From positions 1 to 5,381 of the forward strand of contig JAUSIF010000363.1 of NCBI GenBank assembly GCA_030648135.1: DNA of 5,381 nt, in the 5' to 3' direction. Source of the DNA: Xanthobacteraceae bacterium. Lineage in GTDB: Bacteria; Pseudomonadota; Alphaproteobacteria; Rhizobiales; Xanthobacteraceae. The position numbers and the translations under genes were made by a program. Positions 1 to 5,180 of this stretch are shown here, one piece after another. Numbering within the stretch: the first letter of the stretch is position 1; each line of letters starts with the position of its first letter. A model generated the notes under the pieces. The model had not been told where the DNA came from, ran no database searches, and saw only the letters and a list, made by a program, of their open reading frames with translations.

Positions 1-174
1 GTGAAGCGGATCTGGAGGGAATGGACCGGCTACAAGTTCGACGTCGGCTGTCCGATCCTGCTCCCGCTCACGCACACGATCTGCACCGAAACCGGCAAGA
101 ACCGCGACGAGGCGCGCGCCAAGTGCCAGTCCCGGCATCCGTTCTGCCTGATCACCGAAGCGGGCAACCGCTAA
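1..174 (+). CDS. Small cysteine-containing protein of unknown function, possibly the C-terminal end of a longer gene
   Basis: An open frame runs from the first base of the window to a TAA stop at 172-174, giving 57 residues. It begins with GTG, but no upstream sequence is visible, so it may be a complete small protein or the tail of a larger one. It has four cysteines (17, 28, 42, 49), an aromatic N-terminal stretch (IWREWTGYKFDVG) and a basic segment before the last cysteine pair (Cys42 and Cys49, six residues apart). Four cysteines could bind a metal or form disulfides, but no known motif is recognised. No membrane segment or signal peptide is visible. It lies about 230 bp upstream of the transporter genes on the same strand, behind a GC-rich hairpin, so it is probably a separate transcription unit. 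I do not recognise the family. The coding call rests on an uninterrupted frame with alphaproteobacterial codon use. Confidence 0.5.
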   Translation: MKRIWREWTGYKFDVGCPILLPLTHTICTETGKNRDEARAKCQSRHPFCLITEAGNR

Positions 175-400
175 CCCGCGATCGATTGAGAGAAGCCTAC
201 CCGAATTCTGAAATTCTGCAGGCTGCGAACACGCCCGCGCTCCGGAGCCAGGGCGCGGGCGGGCGCGCGCGTCCGGCGGCATCGATATCCTGTTGCGATC
301 GCTTGATTTTTCCCATATCTGGGGGACCCGCGAGAGTGCGATTGTCGCGGCGCGGTTTTTCATGGACACTCCGGCGCGCTCACCGGCTGGTTCATTCCTT
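175..400. other. Intergenic leader region upstream of the transporter operon
   Basis: This stretch separates the small upstream gene from the first permease. It contains a GC-rich hairpin (232-261), a GCGATCGC palindrome (295-302) and a relatively AT-rich patch (303-320). The promoter of the transporter operon should lie here, since all downstream genes are closely spaced, but no convincing -35/-10 pair was found. The best candidate is TTGCGA at 293-298 and TATCTG at 316-321 with a 17-nt spacer, and its -10 matches consensus at only three of six positions. The first permease frame remains open back to 293 (TTG) and has an ATG at 362, so part of this region could be coding. Confidence 0.5.
232..261 (+). 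terminator. GC-rich hairpin, possible terminator of the upstream gene
   Basis: A perfect 9-bp inverted repeat (CGCCCGCGC at 232-240, GCGCGGGCG at 253-261) encloses a 12-nt loop that itself holds the palindrome TCCGGA. It lies 57 bp after the upstream stop codon. No T-tract follows, so it does not fit the classic intrinsic terminator. It could act as a Rho-assisted terminator, a 3'-end stabiliser, or simply reflect the high GC content. Confidence 0.35.
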
Positions 401-1234
401 ATGCACGACGTCGTCCCCGCCTCCGCTTTTGTCCCGCTCGCGCCCGGCGCGCCGGCCGAAGGCGAGGCACGCTGGCGCGTCTTCGCCCGCACCGCCTTTC
501 CCTTCCTCGTGGTCGGCCTCGCCTGGGAAATCACCGCGCGCCTCGGCGTCTTTCCGGCGCGGCTGTTTCCCTCGCTGGAAGAGGTGGCGTACGCGCTCGT
601 CCGCCTCACCGTCGCGGGCATCCTGCCGCACCACGCCGGTGAGACGTTGTTGCGCCTGTTCGCCGGCTTTTCGATCGCCGCGGTCATGGGGGTCGCGATC
701 GGCATCGCCATGGGGCGCTCGCGCCGGGCCGAGGATATTTTCCTGCCGCTGGTGAGCATCGGCGCGCCGATCCCGGGCATCGCCTATGCGCCGCTGTTTC
801 TCTTGTGGTTCGGTCTCGGCAATTTCGCGACCATTCTCCTCGTCGGCTTTGCCTCCTCCTTCGCCGTCATCATCAATACCTGGACCGGCGTGAAGGCGGT
901 GAAGGAAATCTGGGTGCGCTCGGCCCAGTCCATGGGCGCCGACAACCAACGCATGTTCCGCCAGGTAATCCTGCCCGGCGCGCTGCCCTATATCTTGACC
1001 GGGCTCCGCCTCGGCATGGCCCAGGCCTGGCGCATTCTGGTCGTGGTGGAGATGCTCGCGGGCGTGCAGTGGGGATTGGGCTGGATGATTTTCGGCGCGC
1101 GCGAGCTCTTGAACACCGACGTGATGCTCGCCGGCGTCGCCGTGATCGGCATCATCGGACTCATCCTGGAGAAGCATGTGTTCCAGCGGCTCGAGGACTA
1201 TACCGTCGTGCGCTGGGGGATGATGGAGCAATGA
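401..1234 (+). CDS. ABC transporter permease 1, SsuC/TauC (NitT/TauT) family
   Basis: This is an inner-membrane permease of a binding-protein-dependent importer, 277 residues from the ATG at 401; family members are usually 250-280 residues. After a Pro/Ala-rich cytoplasmic N-terminus, a first membrane segment lies near residues 33-46 (FPFLVVGLAWEITA). Others fall near 87-104, 115-137 and 142-160, with further segments after 205. The coupling loop that contacts the ATPase is at about 174-203 (RSAQSMGAD, then LPGALPYILTGLR), matching the EAA loop of the BPD_transp_1 family. The start is uncertain: the frame is open back to a TTG at 293 with another ATG at 362, and none of the three has a recognisable Shine-Dalgarno. 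The ATG at 401 gives the length nearest the family. The stop overlaps the next start as ATGA (1231-1234), indicating translational coupling. The protein is clearly paralogous to permease 2, sharing LWFGLGN, MGAD and the WGLGW...LNTD region. The substrate is unknown. Confidence 0.9.
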   Translation: MHDVVPASAFVPLAPGAPAEGEARWRVFARTAFPFLVVGLAWEITARLGVFPARLFPSLEEVAYALVRLTVAGILPHHAGETLLRLFAGFSIAAVMGVAIGIAMGRSRRAEDIFLPLVSIGAPIPGIAYAPLFLLWFGLGNFATILLVGFASSFAVIINTWTGVKAVKEIWVRSAQSMGADNQRMFRQVILPGALPYILTGLRLGMAQAWRILVVVEMLAGVQWGLGWMIFGARELLNTDVMLAGVAVIGIIGLILEKHVFQRLEDYTVVRWGMMEQ

Positions 1235-2022
1235 GCGAGAACGCGGATCGCATGCGGTCTTACCGCCGGGCGGCGCTCACGCTGATCACGGTGGCGGCGC
1301 TCTACGAGATCACCGCCCGCAGCGGCTATTTCCCGCGCGTGCTCTTGCCCACGATCCCGACCATTGCGCGCACGCTCTTCGATATGCTGCTCGACGGAAG
1401 CATGATCCTTCACGCGCTCTACACCTTTTATCGCGTGCTGTTCGGCTTCGGGCTCGCCATCGTGGTAGCGCTGCCGCTCGGCATCCTCATGGGCCGCTAC
1501 CGGGCGGTCGAGGGCTTCTTCCTGCCGCTCGCGAGCGCGCTGATGCCGATTCCCTCGCTCGCCTGGGTGCCGGTGTTCATCCTGTGGTTTGGCCTCGGCA
1601 ACACCACCACGGTGCTGGTGGTCTTTTACGCCGCGACCTTCCCGATGCTGTTGAACACCTGGTCGGGGGTTCGCTCGGTCAATCCGATTTGGCTGCGCTC
1701 GGCGGGCGCCATGGGAGCGGACGAGAACGCGATGTTCTGGAAGGTGATCATTCCGGGCGCCTCGCCCTTCATCATCACCGGCATGCGCCAGTCCTTCCTG
1801 CGCGCCTGGATCGCCGTGGTCGGCGCCGAGATGATCGCGGCGTCAAGCTGGGGCTTGGGCTGGGTGATCTTCGACGCCAAGGAGTTCCTCAACACCGACA
1901 TCATGATGGCGTCGCTCGCGGTCATCGGCTGCATCGGCTTCGTGTTCGAGCGGCTGGTGTTCGGCTCGCTCGAACGCGCCACCATCCAGCGCTGGGGCAT
2001 GGTGCGGGCGGCGAAGAGTTAG
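1231..2022 (+). CDS. ABC transporter permease 2, SsuC/TauC (NitT/TauT) family
   Basis: This second inner-membrane permease has 263 residues and a stop at 2020-2022. The ATG at 1231 overlaps the previous stop by four bases. GGGGGA at 1215-1220 lies 10 nt upstream and GGAG at 1225-1228 lies closer, so reinitiation is likely. Hydrophobic segments lie near residues 14-28, 69-87, 96-120, 125-142 and beyond 190. The EAA-type coupling loop spans about 157-186 (RSAGAMGAD, then IPGASPFIITGMR). LWFGLGN (118-124) and NTWSGVRSV (142-150) match permease 1 almost exactly, and the C-terminal ends are also alike (RWGM). The two therefore come from an old duplication but have diverged throughout, as expected for the halves of a heterodimeric channel. 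An alternative is two alternative homodimers. The ATPase gene starts 18 nt downstream. Confidence 0.93.
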   Translation: MSENADRMRSYRRAALTLITVAALYEITARSGYFPRVLLPTIPTIARTLFDMLLDGSMILHALYTFYRVLFGFGLAIVVALPLGILMGRYRAVEGFFLPLASALMPIPSLAWVPVFILWFGLGNTTTVLVVFYAATFPMLLNTWSGVRSVNPIWLRSAGAMGADENAMFWKVIIPGASPFIITGMRQSFLRAWIAVVGAEMIAASSWGLGWVIFDAKEFLNTDIMMASLAVIGCIGFVFERLVFGSLERATIQRWGMVRAAKS

Positions 2023-2040
2023 AATCAGAAAACCAGACCA

Positions 2041-2802
2041 ATGCCCCACATCGAGATTCGCGACATCTCGCTGATCTACGACACGCCGTCGGGCAGCGTC
2101 CCGGGCGTGCAGGGCGTGAGCTTCTCGATCGAGCCGTCCGAGTTTCTCTGCATTGTCGGGCCTTCGGGCTGCGGAAAATCCACGCTCTTGAACATCATCG
2201 CCGGTTTTCTCACCCCCACCGGCGGCGAGATCAAGATCGGCGGCAAGATCATCACCGGCCACGGCATGGACCGCGGCGTCGTGTTCCAGGATTTCGCCCA
2301 GCTGTTTCCGTGGCGCACCGCGCTCGGCAACGTGGCCTTCGGGCTGGAGATGAAGGGCATGGGCAAGGCCGAGCGCGAGGAAATCGCGCTCCAGCAATTG
2401 CGGCTGGTGAAGCTCGAGAAGTTCGTGCGATCCTATCCGCACCATCTCTCCGGCGGCATGCAGCAACGGGTCGCCATCGCCCGCGCGCTCGCGTACAATC
2501 CGGCGGTGCTGTTGATGGACGAGCCGTTCGCGGCGCTCGATGCGCTCACCCGCGACGACATGCAGCGCCTCCTGGCGGAGGTGTGGCGGGAGACCAAGAA
2601 GACGGTGATTTACGTGACCCACAATGTGGCCGAAGCTGTCTATTTGGCGGATCGGGTGGTGGTGATGACCCCGCACCCCGGAACCGTGAAGATCGAGGTG
2701 CCCATTCGCCTGGCCCGGCCGCGCGATCCGTTAAGCGTCGAATTTCTGGACTATCAAAAGGAGCTTCTGCGCCATCTCGGCGGCGGGGCCGTGAAGGCCT
2801 GA
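2041..2802 (+). CDS. ABC transporter ATP-binding protein, SsuB/TauB (NitT/TauT) family
   Basis: This cytoplasmic ATPase powers the importer; it has 253 residues, normal for the family. All motifs are intact: Walker A GPSGCGKST (40-48), Q-loop Gln83 in VVFQDFAQLFPW, ABC signature LSGGMQQR (136-143), Walker B VLLMDEP (156-162) with catalytic Glu161, D-loop ALD (165-167) and switch His193 in THNVAEA. The FPW after the Q-loop and the THNVAEAVYLADRV stretch are typical of nitrate/taurine/sulfonate-type ATPases. The ATG at 2041 gives the usual MPHIEIRDISLIY opening, but its upstream sequence (2023-2040) is A-rich and has no clear Shine-Dalgarno, so translation may depend on coupling to permease 2. 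The last 91 bp (2712-2802), encoding the RPRDPLSVEFLDY tail, are repeated downstream at 3882-3972. A rare TTA leucine codon sits at 2731-2733. Confidence 0.96.
   Translation: MPHIEIRDISLIYDTPSGSVPGVQGVSFSIEPSEFLCIVGPSGCGKSTLLNIIAGFLTPTGGEIKIGGKIITGHGMDRGVVFQDFAQLFPWRTALGNVAFGLEMKGMGKAEREEIALQQLRLVKLEKFVRSYPHHLSGGMQQRVAIARALAYNPAVLLMDEPFAALDALTRDDMQRLLAEVWRETKKTVIYVTHNVAEAVYLADRVVVMTPHPGTVKIEVPIRLARPRDPLSVEFLDYQKELLRHLGGGAVKA
2712..2802 (+). repeat. Direct repeat, copy A (3' end of the ATPase gene)
   Basis: These 91 bp are the functional end of the ATPase gene, including its TGA stop. They align without gaps to 3882-3972 with 7 mismatches, about 92% identity. The mismatches are at 2715, 2733, 2755, 2757, 2786, 2792 and 2793. 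Homology stops abruptly upstream of 2712, which marks the left breakpoint of a tandem duplication. Confidence 0.95.
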
Positions 2803-2837
2803 CGCATAGAGGAGGGGCGGAGCTGCAACAGCAATGA

Positions 2838-2844
2838 GGGAGGA
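2838..2844 (+). promoter_or_regulatory. Ribosome binding site deciding the start of binding protein 1
   Basis: GGGAGGA lies 7 nt before the ATG at 2852. It overlaps the in-frame ATG at 2834, which has only a distant purine run (2808-2817) ahead of it. The start is therefore placed at 2852, which also leaves the twin-arginine motif near the N-terminus and gives the same length as the paralog. Confidence 0.8.
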
Positions 2845-2851
2845 AACAGCG

Positions 2852-3850
2852 ATGAAAATTCTGCACAAGGGAATGACCCGCCGGCAAGTTCTGGCGGCGA
2901 CAGGCGCCGGCGTACTGGCGGCGGGTCTCGGCCAATTGCGCCCCGCCTTCGCGCTCGATCCCGTGCGCCAGGGCTACCAGACCAATATGTGGGGCATGCC
3001 CACCTATTATCTGCTGCGCTCCGGCGTGCTCGAGAAACGCGGCATCAAGTTCGAGGAATTCGCCGTGGCCTCGGGCAACCTCACCATGCAGCAGATGGTG
3101 GCGCGCCAAGTCGACCTCGGCACCTATGCCGGTCCCTCCTTCATCCTCGGGCACGACAAGGGCGGGCTTATCGCCATCGCCCAGATCGAGAATGTCGGCA
3201 AGACCGCGCGCGTGATGGCGCGCAAGGAGTTGAACATCACCAAGGTTGAGCAGCTCCGCGGCAAGAAGGTCGCCAACCAGACCGGCTCCTCCATCGGCAA
3301 TATCTTCGTCGACCAGATCGCCAAGGGCGCCGGGCTCAACAAGGGCGACTATGAAGAGATCCGCATGGACGTGAACAACATGGTGGCCGCCATGGCCGCC
3401 AAGTCCGTGGACGCCATGGTGACCGTCGAGCCCTATAACGCCATCGCCGAAGCCGAAGGCATCGGCAATACGCTGGTGGACTTCTACAGCTTCGACAAGC
3501 TGCCGGTGTTCATGGCGGCGACGCCCGAGTTTGTGCAGAAGAGTCCGGACACCGTCGTCGCCTATCTCAAGGCCTGGCTCGACGTGGCGCGCGACTTCAA
3601 GGACAACCCGAAGAAAGTGGCCGACGTCATCTATAAATTCTACACCGACAAGGGTTACAAGATGTCGCTCGACACCTTCGGCAAGGCGCTGGCGCGGGTC
3701 GAGGTCAGCCCGGGCTTTCCGTCGGACTTGAAACCCTACATGCAGAAGCAGGCCGAAATCCTGCTGAACGAGAAGAAGATCGCGGCCATCCCGGACTGGG
3801 GCAAGGCGCTGCGGCCGGATTTCATGGCCAAGGCGCGCGCGGGCGCGTAA
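2852..3850 (+). CDS. Tat-exported solute-binding protein 1, NMT1/SsuA-like (NitT/TauT) family
   Basis: This periplasmic binding protein captures the substrate and delivers it to the permease pair; it has 332 residues. The signal peptide carries a twin-arginine motif (TRRQVL, 9-14), a hydrophobic Ala/Gly-rich core and a likely cleavage site after AFA (32-34), suggesting export of the folded protein by Tat. The mature part has the two-lobe layout of NMT1/THI5-like proteins. QGYQTNMWGMPTYYL (40-54) and GTYAGPSF (90-97) are in lobe 1, and the segment after KVEQLRGKKVANQTGSSIGN (131-150) leads into lobe 2, followed by VTVEPYN (190-196). The start at 2852 is chosen for its strong ribosome binding site; an ATG six codons earlier is in frame. 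The gene follows the ATPase after a 49-nt gap. It shares about 80% protein identity with the next gene, by hand alignment without gaps in the mature part. The ligand is unknown. Confidence 0.93.
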   Translation: MKILHKGMTRRQVLAATGAGVLAAGLGQLRPAFALDPVRQGYQTNMWGMPTYYLLRSGVLEKRGIKFEEFAVASGNLTMQQMVARQVDLGTYAGPSFILGHDKGGLIAIAQIENVGKTARVMARKELNITKVEQLRGKKVANQTGSSIGNIFVDQIAKGAGLNKGDYEEIRMDVNNMVAAMAAKSVDAMVTVEPYNAIAEAEGIGNTLVDFYSFDKLPVFMAATPEFVQKSPDTVVAYLKAWLDVARDFKDNPKKVADVIYKFYTDKGYKMSLDTFGKALARVEVSPGFPSDLKPYMQKQAEILLNEKKIAAIPDWGKALRPDFMAKARAGA

Positions 3851-3881
3851 TAGGAAACTGTGCTTGCATCCAGGAAGAAAC
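3851..3881. other. Unique spacer at the tandem-duplication junction
   Basis: This A-rich stretch of 31 nt lies between the stop of binding protein 1 and the ATPase-tail copy. It resembles neither the sequence before 2712 in the ATPase gene nor that after the binding protein 2 stop at 5022. It probably retains the original 3' flank of the ancestral binding-protein gene, or filler from the joining event. Confidence 0.6.
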
Positions 3882-3972
3882 GGCGCGGCCGCGCGATCCG
3901 TTTAGCGTCGAATTTCTGGACTATAACAAGGAGCTTCTGCGCCATCTCGGCGGCGAGGCCGGCAAGGCCTGA
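3882..3972 (+). pseudogene. Truncated duplicate of the ATPase gene 3' end (direct repeat, copy B)
   Basis: This is a remnant of the ATPase gene lying between the two binding-protein genes. In frame from 3886 it reads RPRDPFSVEFLDYNKELLRH and continues to a TGA at 3970-3972, 28 residues matching the ATPase C-terminus with few changes. No usable start codon precedes it in that frame within the gap, and none of the ATPase motifs is present, so it should not make protein. Its presence shows that the duplicated unit ran from inside the ATPase gene through the binding-protein gene. Seven mismatches in 91 bp, spread over all three codon positions, is low for a free-drifting fragment given the divergence of the linked binding-protein genes. 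Confidence 0.93.
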
Positions 3973-4009
3973 CGGCGAGTGGAGGGGCGCGGGACGCTAA
4001 CCAGCCATG

Positions 4010-4016
4010 AGGAGGA
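4010..4016 (+). promoter_or_regulatory. Strong ribosome binding site of binding protein 2
   Basis: AGGAGGA, a near-perfect Shine-Dalgarno, lies 7 nt before the ATG at 4024. It fixes the start there rather than at the in-frame GTG at 3979. An ATG at 4007 in another frame opens a six-codon reading frame (MRRKQQ) whose TGA (4025-4027) overlaps the real start. Confidence 0.85.
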
Positions 4017-4023
4017 AACAGCA

Positions 4024-5022
4024 ATGACACATCGGCGTAGAGGACTGACCCGTCGGCAATATCTGGCGACCGCCGGCGCCAGCGTGCTGGTCGCCGGCCT
4101 GGGAGCCCGTCCCGCGTTCGCGCAGGCGGCGCCCATCCGCCAAGGCTACCAGGTCAATATGTGGGGAATGCCCACCTACTATCTCATCAAGTCCGGGCTG
4201 CTCGCCAAGCGCGGAATTCAGACCGAGGAATTCGCGGTTGCTTCCGGTAACATCACCATGCAGCAGATGGTGGCCCGCCAGGTCGACATGGGCACCTATG
4301 CCGGTCCCTCCTTCATCCTTGGGCACGACAAGGGCGGCCTGATCGGCCTCGTCGTGGTCGAAAACGTCGGCAAGACCGCCCGCGTGATGGCGCGCAAGGA
4401 ACTCGGCATCACCAAGGTGGAGCAGCTGCGCGGCAAGAAGGTTTCCAACCAGACCGGTTCGTCCACCGGCAACATCTTCGTCGACCAGATCGCCAAGGGC
4501 GCCGGGCTCAACAAGGGCGATTACGAAGAAGTGCGCATGAACACCAACGACATGCTGGCCGCCCTGGTCGCCAAGACCGTGGACGCCATGGTGACCGTGG
4601 AGCCCTATAACGCCATCGCCGAGGACGAAGGCATCGCCAACACGATCGTGGACTTTTATACCTTCGACAAGCTGCCGGTGTTCATGGCGGCGACGCCGGA
4701 ATTCGTCGACAAGAACGCCGACCGCATCGTGAACTACCTGAAGGCCTGGCTCGACGTGGAACGCGAATTCAAGTCGAATCCGGCCAAGGTGTCCGACACG
4801 ATCTACGAATTCTACACCTCCAAGGGCTACAAGATGTCCAAGGAGACCTTCCGCAAGGCGATGGCGAGGGTCGAGGTGCAGCCGGGCTGGCCGTCCGATC
4901 TCAAGCCCTATATGCAGAAGCACGCGGAAATCCTGCTGAAAGAAAAGAAAATCTCCGCCATCCCCGACTGGAACAAGGCGTTCCGGACCGACTTCATGGA
5001 CAAGGCGCGCGCGGGCGCCTGA
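4024..5022 (+). CDS. Tat-exported solute-binding protein 2, NMT1/SsuA-like, tandem paralog
   Basis: This second periplasmic binding protein has 332 residues like its neighbour and aligns to it without gaps from residue 37 onward. The signal peptide has the twin-arginine motif TRRQYL (9-14), an extra basic run (RRR, 4-6) and a likely cleavage site after AFA (31-33). The segments MWGMPTYY, GTYAGPSFILGHDKGG and VTVEPYNAIAE are identical to binding protein 1, so the fold and much of the pocket are shared. Differences cluster at 108-112 (GLVVV against AIAQI), at residue 148 in the TGSS loop (Thr against Ile), at 173-185 and in the C-terminal third. Those near predicted ligand loops could shift specificity, which is an inference from family topology. 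No second transporter lies in the window, so both proteins probably serve the one upstream. The gene is preceded by the ATPase remnant and followed by a palindromic element. Confidence 0.93.
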   Translation: MTHRRRGLTRRQYLATAGASVLVAGLGARPAFAQAAPIRQGYQVNMWGMPTYYLIKSGLLAKRGIQTEEFAVASGNITMQQMVARQVDMGTYAGPSFILGHDKGGLIGLVVVENVGKTARVMARKELGITKVEQLRGKKVSNQTGSSTGNIFVDQIAKGAGLNKGDYEEVRMNTNDMLAALVAKTVDAMVTVEPYNAIAEDEGIANTIVDFYTFDKLPVFMAATPEFVDKNADRIVNYLKAWLDVEREFKSNPAKVSDTIYEFYTSKGYKMSKETFRKAMARVEVQPGWPSDLKPYMQKHAEILLKEKKISAIPDWNKAFRTDFMDKARAGA

Positions 5023-5040
5023 TGGCGCGATACCTGCCCG

Positions 5041-5157
5041 GTCATTCCGGGGCGCGGGCGTAAGCCCGCGAACCCGGAATCCATAGCCGCCGTCGCTTCG
5101 ATTTCTTGCGCGGTGGTCATGGATTCCGGACAGCCGCTGCGCGGCTTCCGGAATGAC
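5041..5157. repeat. Palindromic intergenic element (MITE/REP-like), two hairpin arms
   Basis: The outer inverted repeats are GTCATTCCGG (5041-5050) and CCGGAATGAC (5148-5157). The inner ones are CCGGAATCCAT (5074-5084) and ATGGATTCCGG (5119-5129). Each arm can also fold alone: ATTCCGG/CCGGAAT brackets the stem CGCGGGC/GCCCGCG (5053-5059, 5064-5070) in the left arm and AGCCGC/GCGGCT (5132-5137, 5141-5146) in the right arm. The 34-nt centre is not strongly structured. From memory, elements of this layout are scattered between genes in Bradyrhizobium, Rhodopseudomonas and relatives. Located 18 nt after the binding protein 2 stop, it may act as a transcription end point or 3' stabiliser, or may merely be a mobile insertion. 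Confidence 0.85.
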
Positions 5158-5180
5158 GAAAGAATACCAGAGAGACAATC

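Larger units (their letters stand above)
2712..5022 (+). repeat. Tandem segmental duplication: two units of about 1.14 kb (2712-3850 and 3882-5022)
   Basis: Unit 1 comprises the ATPase 3' end, a 49-nt leader and binding protein 1. Unit 2 comprises the ATPase remnant, a 51-nt leader and binding protein 2. The offset is 1170 bp at the left edge and 1172 bp across the binding-protein genes, a net gain of 2 nt within the second leader. Similarity ends at the binding-protein stop codons. The leaders themselves (2803-2851 and 3973-4023) keep GGAGGGGCG and the GAGGAAACAGC ribosome-binding region but differ elsewhere. Confidence 0.92.

Noticed and set aside
204..218. Short direct repeat AATTCTG twice, spaced 8 nt
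   Set aside because: Two 7-bp copies on the same face are not enough to call an operator and may be chance.
293..321. Possible sigma-70 promoter TTGCGA-N17-TATCTG
   Set aside because: Spacing is good but the -10 matches only three of six consensus positions; noted in the leader region entry and not called as a feature.
21..755. Forward open frame in another register across the leader and the permease 1 start
   Set aside because: Arg/Pro/Ser-rich translation overlapping both the small upstream gene and the permease; no domain and no ribosome binding site.
392..1231. Reverse-strand open frame (279 codons) opposite permease 1
   Set aside because: Low-complexity His/Glu/Arg/Asp-rich translation typical of antisense to GC-rich membrane-protein genes; the forward strand encodes a recognisable permease.
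1584..2837. Forward open frame (417 codons) out of register over permease 2 and the ATPase
   Set aside because: The Arg/His/Gly-rich translation is an alternative-frame reading of two well-supported genes.
3886..3972. The ATPase-tail remnant as a small coding gene
   Set aside because: The frame is open but has no start codon or ribosome binding site within the gap; it is better explained as a duplication remnant.
3997..5178. Long reverse-strand open frame (393 codons) opposite binding protein 2
   Set aside because: It mirrors the codon structure of the forward gene, is His/Gly/Asp-rich without recognisable domains, and the forward frame has a signal peptide, ribosome binding site and clear family match. 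It is a GC-bias shadow.
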